Source of the DNA: Sideroxydans lithotrophicus
Lineage (GTDB): Bacteria > Pseudomonadota > Gammaproteobacteria > Burkholderiales > Sulfuriferulaceae
Length of the DNA: 8,614 nucleotides
Assembly (NCBI GenBank): GCA_022736605.1
Contig: DZDB01000082.1
Location: forward strand, 1 to 8,614
Direction of reading: 5' to 3'
Shown here: piece by piece, positions 1 through 6,254 of the stretch
Layout: every line of letters begins with the position of its first letter
How positions within the stretch are numbered: the first letter of the stretch is position 1
The notes under the pieces: generated by a model
The model's database searches: none
What the model saw: the letters and a program-made list of their open reading frames with translations, nothing else
What the model was told of the DNA's origin: nothing
Position numbers and translations under genes: made by a program

Positions 1-515
1 CGCGCCAGCCCGGCCTGCCTGGCTGGCAGGCCAGCGCCATCAACGCGCTGGCGGATGTGGTGGAACGGCTGTCAGCACCGATGCAGTCGCTAAAACAGCT
101 GCTAAAACGCCTGCTTGCCCTGCTCGACGCCCAATTACTGCTGATACTGCTGGCGCTGGCGTTATTGGCTGCGGCGGCAGTGCTGCTGCGTGAAGTGCGT
201 CCGCTGCAATGGCTGCGCATCCGCCTGGATTACCTGCTGCTGTGGCGCAACCAAACCGGCAAAGCCGGTGCCTACGCAATCTACCGGGCGAGCGAACGGC
301 TGTTTGCGCGTTACGGTACGGCACGTGCAAACAGCCAGACCGTGCGTGAATTTCATGCCGTGATGGCACGCTTTCATCCGGATAGCCGCGCTGCGCTTAC
401 CTGCATCGGCCAAGCCTTTGAAGCCGCCCGCTATGGCGGCATCACACCCGATACGCCCCAGCTGCGCCAGGCGCGTGCAGCGTATTACGCGCTGTATCGA
501 AACCTGACCGGCTGA
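1..515 (+). CDS. C-terminal part of a membrane protein with DUF4129-like tail, probably TgpA-type transglutaminase (5' truncated)
   Basis: The frame is open from the left edge (first full codon at 3) to TGA at 513-515, giving about 170 visible residues, so the true start lies outside the window. The visible part begins with a short polar stretch, then a strongly hydrophobic segment rich in Leu and Ala (roughly bases 105-195), then a basic patch and a soluble tail of about 105 residues. The tail has the pattern of DUF4129: a helical region, 'REFHAVMARFHPD', then 'FEAARYGG' close to the end. In TgpA-like proteins this domain follows the last membrane helix behind a periplasmic transglutaminase core. 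The core itself is not in the window, so the full identity is inferred. Its stop is 4 bp from the stop of the convergent carboxypeptidase gene, with no room for a separate terminator. Confidence 0.7.
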   Translation, partial: RQPGLPGWQASAINALADVVERLSAPMQSLKQLLKRLLALLDAQLLLILLALALLAAAAVLLREVRPLQWLRIRLDYLLLWRNQTGKAGAYAIYRASERLFARYGTARANSQTVREFHAVMARFHPDSRAALTCIGQAFEAARYGGITPDTPQLRQARAAYYALYRNLTG

Positions 516-519
516 ACCC

Positions 520-1668
520 TCAAATCGCCCCGCGCACCTTGTTCCATAGCGTGCCAAACCAGCCTGCCTTGTCCACCGCCTGCAACGCCACCAGCGGCAC
601 TTGCGCGACTTCTTTGCCGTCGGCGCTCAGCACCAGCGTGCCCACGCCTTGCCCACGTTTTAACGGCAGCGTCAGCGGTGCCAGCACGACGCTGGATTTA
701 AGCGTGGCGTAGCGGCCGATCGGCAGCGTCACCCACACGTCGCGCAGCGAACCGAGCTGGATCTGCGCCGGTTTGGCGCCATTGTTGCGCACGCTGCTGA
801 TGACTTGCCCGGCCTGGTAGGCGCGCCGCGTCTCATAGAAATTGTAGCCGTAGGTCAACAGCGCCTGCGCCGCCTGGGCACTGCCGTTACGGCTGCTGGC
901 GCCGAGCACGACGGCGATCAGTGGGCGACCGTTGCGCGTGGCGGTGGCGTCGAGGCAGTAACCGGCTTCGTCGGTGTGGCCGGTTTTCATGCCGGTGACG
1001 CTGTTGTCGGACAGCACCAGTGGGTTCCAGTTGGCCTGCGTGACCTTGTTGTAGGTGTAACTTTTTTCGCCGAAATAATGCAGGTATTGCGGGTACTGGC
1101 GGATCACCGCCTGGGTCAGGATGCCGATATCGTGGGCGCTGACTTTGTGCGTCGGCGTCGGCAGGCCATCGACGTTGTCGAAATGACTGTGCTTCATGCC
1201 GAGCTGGCGCGCGCTGGCGTTCATCATCTGCACGAAGCTGTCGGTGTTGCCTGCGACCGCCTCGGCCAGCGCCACGGCGGCATCGTTGCCCGACACCACC
1301 ACCATGCCTTGTATCATCTGCTCGACGGTGGCAGGCAGGCCCGGCTGCAGGAACATGGTTGAGCCGCCCGCCTTCCACGCCGCGACGCTCACCGGCACCA
1401 CCTGATCCAGCTTGAGGCTGCCGCTACCGAGCGCCTGAAACGTGAGATAGGCGGTCATCAGCTTGGTCAGGCTGGCGGGTGGCACCGGCTGGTCGGCGGC
1501 CTGCGCGGCCAGCACCTGGCCGGAGGTTGGATCAATCAGGACGTAATTGCGCGCGTCGACCTTGGGCGCATCAGGAATGATGGGCAGTGGCGCGGCGTAC
1601 AGCGGGGATTGAACGAGTGCAGCGACTAACAACGCGCCAAACACGCGCGTGGGTGAGAACTGGGACAT
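520..1668 (-). CDS. dacC: D-alanyl-D-alanine carboxypeptidase (PBP5/6 type, peptidase S11)
   Basis: This periplasmic penicillin-binding protein removes the terminal D-Ala from peptidoglycan pentapeptides and so limits cross-linking. All three active-site motifs are present: SLTK (nucleophile Ser66, Lys69), SGN at 126-128 and KTG at 228-230. Residues 1-26 form a signal peptide with cleavage likely after 'LYAA'. A beta-rich PBP5-type C-terminal domain follows (about 285-365), ending in an amphipathic helix ('GWFGTLWNKVRGAI') of the kind that anchors PBP5/6 to the inner membrane. The ATG at 1668 (382 aa) is chosen because GGAG lies 6 nt upstream and the signal peptide starts there. An in-frame start at 1767 would add 33 residues ahead of the signal peptide and is unlikely. 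It lies 95 bp downstream of cynS on the same strand, so co-transcription is possible. dacA would be an equally fair symbol. Confidence 0.95.
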   Translation of the reverse strand: MSQFSPTRVFGALLVAALVQSPLYAAPLPIIPDAPKVDARNYVLIDPTSGQVLAAQAADQPVPPASLTKLMTAYLTFQALGSGSLKLDQVVPVSVAAWKAGGSTMFLQPGLPATVEQMIQGMVVVSGNDAAVALAEAVAGNTDSFVQMMNASARQLGMKHSHFDNVDGLPTPTHKVSAHDIGILTQAVIRQYPQYLHYFGEKSYTYNKVTQANWNPLVLSDNSVTGMKTGHTDEAGYCLDATATRNGRPLIAVVLGASSRNGSAQAAQALLTYGYNFYETRRAYQAGQVISSVRNNGAKPAQIQLGSLRDVWVTLPIGRYATLKSSVVLAPLTLPLKRGQGVGTLVLSADGKEVAQVPLVALQAVDKAGWFGTLWNKVRGAI

Positions 1669-1763
1669 GGAAAACTCCGAAAAATGGGGCATTGACCCGG
1701 CTACATCGGCCAGGCAAGCCTGCATTCTGACGCAGACCTGCGCCGAGAGTTCCCATTTTAAGG

Positions 1764-2207
1764 TCAATAAGTCTTGTAGGGCAGAAATTTCCCGTTCAGC
1801 ACGATCTTGACGCGGTCGCCCTTGGGGTCAGCTTCGCGCTGGATGTCCATGCTGAAATCAATCGCGCTCATGATGCCGTCGCCAAATTCCTCATGGATCA
1901 GCTCCTTGATACTGGTGCCGTACACGTTGATAAGTTCGTAAAAACGGTAAATCAGCGGGTCGGTCGGTACCGCCGTCGGCAGCGAACCTTTGTACGGCAC
2001 CTGCTGCAGGCAGTCGATGGCGTCCGGCGGCAACGCCAGCAGCTTGCCGATGGTCGCTGCCTGCTTCTTGTCGAGGGTCATCTGACCCAGCAGCGCGGCG
2101 GTGGTCCACTCTTTGGACAGGCCGATTTTCCTGGCGATGTCGGCCCACTTCAGGCTTTTTTTCAGTTTGGCGGCAATAATCAGCTCGGTCACTTCGGTGC
2201 GTTTCAT
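1764..2207 (-). CDS. cynS: Cyanate hydratase (cyanase)
   Basis: CynS converts cyanate and bicarbonate to ammonia and two CO2, detoxifying cyanate and making its nitrogen usable. The 147-aa protein matches the family along its length (E. coli CynS is 156 aa): a helix-turn-helix-like N-terminal bundle with 'TAALLGQ' at about 36-42, then the catalytic dimer domain with 'PTDPLIYRFYE', 'FGDGIMSAIDF' and 'LNGKFLPYKTY'. The catalytic triad is intact as Arg88, Glu91 and Ser114, each eight less than E. coli Arg96, Glu99 and Ser122. The ATG at 2207 is set by AAGGAG 5-6 nt upstream. The reading frame extends to a TTG at 2246, but the added residues are not family-like. No carbonic anhydrase (cynT), cyanate transporter or cynR regulator lies beside it, unlike the E. 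coli cyn operon, so bicarbonate must be supplied from elsewhere. No convincing promoter was identified. Confidence 0.96.
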   Translation of the reverse strand: MKRTEVTELIIAAKLKKSLKWADIARKIGLSKEWTTAALLGQMTLDKKQAATIGKLLALPPDAIDCLQQVPYKGSLPTAVPTDPLIYRFYELINVYGTSIKELIHEEFGDGIMSAIDFSMDIQREADPKGDRVKIVLNGKFLPYKTY

Positions 2208-2437
2208 GCGGTCTCCTTGTGGGCAGGTCAATTGTCGGGTGATCAAGTCAGATGCAATGCGACGGGCTTGGGTAGAACAATGGTTTCAGGAGGCGCGTCA
2301 ACAGTCAAATCCGGTGTGACGATGGAAAGTTGGCGCGGGTCATACGGGGACGCGCTTTGAAGATATTCCGGACAGCTGGGCGTGCCCGGATTGCGGCGTG
2401 ACCAAAAGCGATTTTGAGTTAGCGGTGGCTTGACGCA
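2208..2437. other. Intergenic region without an intact gene (cynS 5' side to YihY-fusion 3' side)
   Basis: Apart from the cynS ribosome-binding site at its left end and the rubredoxin relic in its right half, nothing coding is recognisable. A 67-codon minus-strand frame starts with TTG at 2446, overlapping the stop of the upstream gene, but it has no ribosome-binding site or family-like residues. The stretch probably holds the cynS promoter on the minus strand, though no hexamer pair stands out. The decayed rubredoxin suggests the region is being lost rather than kept. Confidence 0.5.
2320..2433 (+). pseudogene. Rubredoxin relic: C-terminal half only, no start codon
   Basis: Read in the frame of base 2347, the sequence gives 'GTRFEDIPDSWACPDCG' followed by 'VTKSDFELAVA' and TGA (2431-2433). 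This is the second half of a small rubredoxin: the GTxFEDIPxxW lead-in, the second CPxCG iron-binding knuckle (Cys codons 2383-2385 and 2392-2394), and the VxKxxF that follows it. The first knuckle (CxxCGF.YD) is absent in all three plus-strand frames upstream. The frame is blocked by TGA at 2317-2319, and there is no ATG, GTG or TTG between that stop and the conserved part. It therefore cannot make a working rubredoxin, which needs four cysteines to hold iron. It lies against the direction of both flanking genes. A decayed gene is the simplest reading; the family match is by eye. Confidence 0.75.
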
Positions 2438-2466
2438 GCGTTTCAACCCGGATCGGGTTGCAACGC
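2438..2466. repeat. Hairpin across the stop codon of the YihY-CNB gene
   Basis: Arms GCGTT (2438-2442) with AACGC (2462-2466) and CAACCCG (2444-2450) with CGGGTTG (2454-2460) pair around a 3-nt loop GAT, with a single T/C mismatch between the two stems. This gives a 12-bp GC-rich stem that includes the stop codon at 2443-2445. No T-run follows on either strand, so it is not a classical intrinsic terminator. It may still stabilise the mRNA 3' end or help termination. Confidence 0.55.
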
Positions 2467-3702
2467 ATTCATCCGTTTCAAACGTTCCGCCAAGGTAGCC
2501 ACAATCTGCCGCGACAATGCCGGACTGGCGGCCATCAGCTGCTCCAGTAGCGGCGGTGGAATGACCAGCAACTGCACATCGGTTTCAGCGCGTACGTCGA
2601 CGGTACGTGGTTCATTCAGCAGATACGCCATTTCGCCGAACAGCTGGCCAGGTTCGAGTTCGGCAATTTTGCGCGCATCCTGATACATGCCCACCGTACC
2701 GCTGTGCAGAAAGTAACTGAGTTGGGAGGTCTCGCCAGCATTAATCAGCCGCGTACCGGCCCGATGTATTTGGCCGTATTTGTGCACCAGACGTTCAGAC
2801 GAGCCGAGCAATTTTCGTTCGCGTGCATTATTCTGCCGTAAAAAAAGCTGCTCCAGTCCAAGCACATCAACGCGACCGATGGCGTACTGGCATTGTGCCC
2901 AGAACAGAAACACCAGCGCGACGACGTAGAGCCAGATCAGCGAGAACACCAGGGTGCCGAGCGTGCCGTAAATTGCCTGATAGTTGTGCAGGCTGACGAC
3001 GTAACCGAACACCGCCTTGAGCAGTACAAAGCTGAGCGTACACAGCAGGCTGATGAGGGCGGCGAGAGCAGGCTTGGCCGGTGGCAGCGGCATGCGGTAA
3101 CACGCCAGAAAGACCAGCAGCCAGACCAGCAAAAACACCAGCACGCCGCCGCCCAGACCGAGACCGGTGGCCAGTAGCGGGGCGAGCAGTGCCATGCGCG
3201 ACAGGTAATCAAGCACATGCTGACCGACGATGACCAGAATAATCAGCGCCAGTGCCAGCGGCATGGCGAGCAACGAAATCAGCACGGATTGAATGAAGCC
3301 GCGTTTGCCGCCGGAAAAAATCACCCGGAATGCGCTTTGCAGGGCATTGAGCAAGCCACGCGAGGCGAACAGCAAGGTGAGCACGCTGGCACCGCTGGCG
3401 GCGGCCTGGGTCTGTTCGGGCAGCAGACCGAGCATTTTCAGGTTGCCCAGATTGAGTTGATCCCACAGCGCAACGAACAGCTCGGGCAGGCGTTCGGCAA
3501 GCACCGGCAACTGGATCAGGTGGTTGACCGCATACAGCAGCAACAGCACGATCGGTGCGATGGACAGCAAAAAATAGAAGGCGATGGCAGCCGCGTGATT
3601 GCCCAGCTCGTTGCGCAAAAACAGTTGCACCGAGAGAGTGACGACCTGGCCGAACCAGGACAGGCGGTCGCGCAAGGCGGCGGGGATAAAAGCAGACAGC
3701 AT
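2443..3702 (-). CDS. YihY/BrkB-family inner-membrane protein fused to a C-terminal cyclic-nucleotide-binding domain
   Basis: The 419-aa protein has two parts. Residues 1 to about 285 are a YihY/BrkB (formerly mis-called RNase BN) membrane domain with about six hydrophobic segments: 37-60, a weaker one near 104-122, 137-165, 171-201, 211-237 and 245-275. It carries the family-like 'AAAIAFYFLLSIAP' and, in the last helices, 'YGTLGTLVFSLIWLY'. Residues about 300-415 form a Crp/CAP-type cyclic-nucleotide-binding fold: 'YFLHSGTVGMY', 'LEPGQLFGEMAYLLNEPRT' and 'VDVRAETDVQLLVIP'. The phosphate-binding cassette is intact in pattern (Gly356, Glu357, Arg366, Thr367), so cAMP, cGMP or a similar ligand could bind. 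No DNA-binding helix-turn-helix follows. YihY transport activity is not settled, so the function is unknown; ligand-gated membrane activity is inference. The ATG at 3702 has only a poor ribosome-binding site. It is divergent from the yqiA-like gene across 91 bp. Confidence 0.88.
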   Translation of the reverse strand: MLSAFIPAALRDRLSWFGQVVTLSVQLFLRNELGNHAAAIAFYFLLSIAPIVLLLLYAVNHLIQLPVLAERLPELFVALWDQLNLGNLKMLGLLPEQTQAAASGASVLTLLFASRGLLNALQSAFRVIFSGGKRGFIQSVLISLLAMPLALALIILVIVGQHVLDYLSRMALLAPLLATGLGLGGGVLVFLLVWLLVFLACYRMPLPPAKPALAALISLLCTLSFVLLKAVFGYVVSLHNYQAIYGTLGTLVFSLIWLYVVALVFLFWAQCQYAIGRVDVLGLEQLFLRQNNARERKLLGSSERLVHKYGQIHRAGTRLINAGETSQLSYFLHSGTVGMYQDARKIAELEPGQLFGEMAYLLNEPRTVDVRAETDVQLLVIPPPLLEQLMAASPALSRQIVATLAERLKRMNALQPDPG

Positions 3703-3758
3703 GGGGCTAATTTAACCTGCTTTTGTCGGCAGCGGCCAGCGCGCCGCGTCATGTGCCT

Positions 3759-3764
3759 TATAAT
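3759..3764 (+). promoter_or_regulatory. Candidate -10 box (TATAAT) for the yqiA-RNB-tonB run
   Basis: A perfect TATAAT lies 29 bp before the ATG of the yqiA-like gene, inside the 91-bp divergent gap, and would give a leader of about 22 nt. No good -35 box sits at 16-18 bp, so an activator or a weak -35 would be needed. The core TTATAA is self-complementary and could also serve the divergent minus-strand gene. Confidence 0.45.
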
Positions 3765-3793
3765 GGCGCGCTCTACCCACCGACGTATGCAGC

Positions 3794-4345
3794 ATGATTA
3801 TCTACATTCACGGTTTCAACAGCAGTTCACAATCGACCAAGGCGCGCCAGCTCGGTGACTATCTTGCCGCACGCGATATTGCCTACGCCTGCCCGGATCT
3901 GCCACACCGCCCAAGCGAGGCGATTGCCCTGCTGTCCAGCCTGATTGCGGCGCAGCCGAGCGGCAGCGTCAAGCTGTTCGGCAGCTCGCTGGGCGGCTTT
4001 TACGCCACCTGGCTGGCGGACAGATTTGACCTGAAAGCGGTGCTGATCAACCCGGCGGTTCACGTACAGCATTCGCTGAAAAATGTGCTTGGCGCGCAAA
4101 AGAACTACTACAGCGGCGAAGAATACCTGCTCACCCAGCAGCACCTGGATGAACTCGCCGCGCTCGATCAGCCCGCGCCGCAGCGCCCGCAAAACCTGCT
4201 GTTGCTGGTGGAAACCGGCGATGAAGTGCTCGATTACCGCGACGCGGTCGCGTATTACGCGGGCAGCCAGCAGATCGTGGTGCCGGGCGGCAACCACGGC
4301 TTCGCGCATTTCACCCAATACCTCGACCTCATGCTGGCGTTTTAG
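3794..4345 (+). CDS. yqiA: YqiA/UPF0227-family alpha/beta-hydrolase esterase
   Basis: This is a small cytoplasmic alpha/beta-hydrolase of 183 aa, close in length to E. coli YqiA. E. coli YqiA acts on short-chain acyl esters in vitro; its natural substrate is not established. Residues matching the family in order: 'IYIHGFNSS' at 3-11 (oxyanion-hole region), nucleophile elbow 'GSSLGG' with Ser65, 'INPAV' at 85-89, 'ETGDEVLDYR' with Asp143, and 'GGNHGF' with His168. The Ser-Asp-His triad is complete. The ATG at 3794 puts the HGF motif at the usual distance from the N-terminus. The ribosome-binding site is weak. Its stop is 8 bp before the exoribonuclease start, which suggests coupled translation. 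Confidence 0.93.
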   Translation: MIIYIHGFNSSSQSTKARQLGDYLAARDIAYACPDLPHRPSEAIALLSSLIAAQPSGSVKLFGSSLGGFYATWLADRFDLKAVLINPAVHVQHSLKNVLGAQKNYYSGEEYLLTQQHLDELAALDQPAPQRPQNLLLLVETGDEVLDYRDAVAYYAGSQQIVVPGGNHGFAHFTQYLDLMLAF

Positions 4346-4353
4346 CCACCCCT

Positions 4354-6234
4354 ATGCACCTACTTTATGAAGAAGACGGCGGTTTCAAGGCCGGTACCAT
4401 CGTCACCGACAACGAGTCGTCGCTACAGGTCGATAGCCAGCACGGCAAGCGCGTCAAGGTCAAAGCCATCACCGTGATGCTGCGTTTCGACAAGCCCACG
4501 CCGACCGAATTCATGGACGCGGCACACGCGGTGCGCGACGACGCCGACACCGATTTTCTGTGGGAAGTCGCAGGCAGCGAGGAATTCGGCTTTACCGACC
4601 TGGCGCGCGAGTATTTCGGCCACGCGCCGACGCCCGCCGAAGCCGCCGGGATATTGATGCGCCTGCATGAAGCGCCGATGCACTTCTACAAAAAAGGCCG
4701 GGGACGTTACAAACCGGCACCGCCCGAAGCGCTGGCCGCCGCCAAGGCCGGGGTCGAACGCAAAAAACGCGAAGCCGAACAGCTGGCGCATTACGTCGCC
4801 GAACTGACGGCGTTGCGCCTGCCAGCCGAGCTGGCCGAGCACCTCGACATGCTGCTGTACGCGCCGGACAAGAACCGGCTCGAATGGAAAGCGGTGGACG
4901 ACGCCTGCAAGGCCACCGGCCTGACACCGGTCAAGCTGCTGGATCGCTGCGGCGCGATTCCGTCGAGCCACGATTACCACCTCGGCGCGTTTCTGCGCGA
5001 GCATTTCCCGCGCGGTACCGGCTTTGGCGACGCGCACGAACTGCCTGATCCGCCGTCTTTGCCAGAGGCCGACGTGCGGGCGTTCAGCATGGACGACGCC
5101 GCCACCACCGAAATTGACGATGCGTTTTCGGTGACGCCACTGGACAACGGCAACTGGCGCGTCGGCATCCACATCGCCGTGCCCGCGCTTGGCATTCCGC
5201 CCGCCTCGGCGCTCGATGACCTCGCCGCGCGGCGGCTGTCCACGGTGTATTACCCCGGCGGCAAAATCACCATGCTGCCGGACGGCGCAATCCACCATTA
5301 CACGCTGGGCGAAACCCACACCTGCCCGGCGCTATCGATGTACGTCGAAGTCAGCGACGGCGACTGGAAAGTTTTAAGCCAGGAAACCCGGCTGGAACAG
5401 GTGCACATCGCCGCCAACCTGCGCCACGAAACGCTGGAAGCGCACTTCCACACCGGCAGCATTGCCGACGACAGCGTCGATTACCCGTTCAAGCGCGAAC
5501 TGGATATGCTCTGGCATTTTTCCGGCGCACTCGAAGCGGCGCGCGGCAAGACGCCCGACCCGAATCAGCCGCAGCGCCCGGATTACAATTTCAAGGTGGA
5601 ACACGACCGCGTCAGCATCACCGACCGTGCGCGCGGCAACCCGATCGACCGCGTGGTGTCGGAGCTGATGATCTACGCCAACTCGGAATGGGGGCGCTGG
5701 CTGGCCGAAACCGAGACCATGGCGCTGTACCGCACGCAGCAGAACGGCAAGGTGAAAATGAGCACCAAACCCGCGCCGCACGTCGGCCTCGGCGTGGCGC
5801 AATACACCTGGGCCAGCTCGCCGCTGCGGCGCTACGTCGACCTGGTCAATCAGCGCCAGCTGGTGGCGCTGGCGCAGGGCGTCGCGCCGCCGTACGCGCC
5901 TAAATCCGAAGCGCTGTATACCGCGCTGCGCGATTTCGAGCTGGCCTACGATGCCTACAACGACTTCCAGCGGCGCATGGAGCGCTACTGGTGCCTGCGC
6001 TGGCTGACCCAGGAAAACGTCAGCGACATCAACGCCGCCGTGATCAAGGAAAATCTGGTGCGGCTGGACGGCCTGCCGTTTGTCACGCGCGTGCCGTCGC
6101 TGCCGGAATTGCCGCCCGGCAGCCGCGTCAATCTGACAGTGGACGGCGTGGATTTATTTGACGTGGAACTGCTGTGCAGCTTCCGCCAGCGCATCGATTT
6201 GCCGCCTGCGGTGGACGAACCCGCCGTGTCCTAA
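4354..6234 (+). CDS. RNB-domain 3'-5' exoribonuclease (RNase II family)
   Basis: The 626-aa protein degrades single-stranded RNA from the 3' end with metal ions. Residues 1-45 form a small beta-rich N-terminal region; about 55-225 is a helical, charged region where RNase II/R would carry cold-shock domains. The catalytic RNB domain spans about 235-510. Its active site reads 'FSMDDAATTEIDDAFSV', giving Asp247, Glu253, Asp255 and Asp256; E. coli RNase II has Asp201, Asp207, Asp209 and Asp210, so the second acid is Glu here. The downstream signature 'SSPLRRYVDLVNQR' (about 488-501) supplies the conserved Arg. A reduced S1-like tail (about 560-610) ends the protein. It is near RNase II in length (644 aa) and shorter than RNase R. 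The ATG at 4354 has little Shine-Dalgarno signal and probably relies on coupling to the gene 8 bp upstream. Confidence 0.93.
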   Translation: MHLLYEEDGGFKAGTIVTDNESSLQVDSQHGKRVKVKAITVMLRFDKPTPTEFMDAAHAVRDDADTDFLWEVAGSEEFGFTDLAREYFGHAPTPAEAAGILMRLHEAPMHFYKKGRGRYKPAPPEALAAAKAGVERKKREAEQLAHYVAELTALRLPAELAEHLDMLLYAPDKNRLEWKAVDDACKATGLTPVKLLDRCGAIPSSHDYHLGAFLREHFPRGTGFGDAHELPDPPSLPEADVRAFSMDDAATTEIDDAFSVTPLDNGNWRVGIHIAVPALGIPPASALDDLAARRLSTVYYPGGKITMLPDGAIHHYTLGETHTCPALSMYVEVSDGDWKVLSQETRLEQVHIAANLRHETLEAHFHTGSIADDSVDYPFKRELDMLWHFSGALEAARGKTPDPNQPQRPDYNFKVEHDRVSITDRARGNPIDRVVSELMIYANSEWGRWLAETETMALYRTQQNGKVKMSTKPAPHVGLGVAQYTWASSPLRRYVDLVNQRQLVALAQGVAPPYAPKSEALYTALRDFELAYDAYNDFQRRMERYWCLRWLTQENVSDINAAVIKENLVRLDGLPFVTRVPSLPELPPGSRVNLTVDGVDLFDVELLCSFRQRIDLPPAVDEPAVS

Positions 6235-6254
6235 TCCACGCTAAAATGGCTGCC

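Noticed and set aside
1680..1760. AAAATGGG / CCCATTTT inverted repeat flanking the cynS-dacC gap
   Set aside because: Eight-base arms more than 60 bp apart are expected by chance, and no operator or terminator logic fits them.
2257..2319. Short plus-strand frame (ATG at 2257 to TGA at 2319) as the missing N-terminal half of the rubredoxin
   Set aside because: It is in the same frame as the relic and gives a plausible total length if the TGA were read, but its 20 residues hold no cysteines and do not resemble the first rubredoxin knuckle.
2243..2446. 67-codon minus-strand frame beginning with TTG at the end of the YihY-CNB gene
   Set aside because: It overlaps the upstream stop, but has no ribosome-binding site, a weak start codon and no family-like sequence. 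It also lies opposite the rubredoxin relic.
3217..3858. 213-codon plus-strand frame opposite the YihY-CNB gene
   Set aside because: Gln/His-rich product typical of a shadow frame; it runs across the divergent promoter region into yqiA in another frame.
4423..5319. Long open frame (298 codons) on the minus strand opposite the exoribonuclease
   Set aside because: High-GC coding sequence leaves stop-poor antisense frames. The plus-strand RNB protein is clearly real and the antisense product shows no recognisable domain.
6174..6254. Upstream start at 6174 for the TonB-family protein
   Set aside because: It would overlap the last 61 bases of the RNB gene and add a non-conserved, Arg-rich stretch before the membrane anchor.
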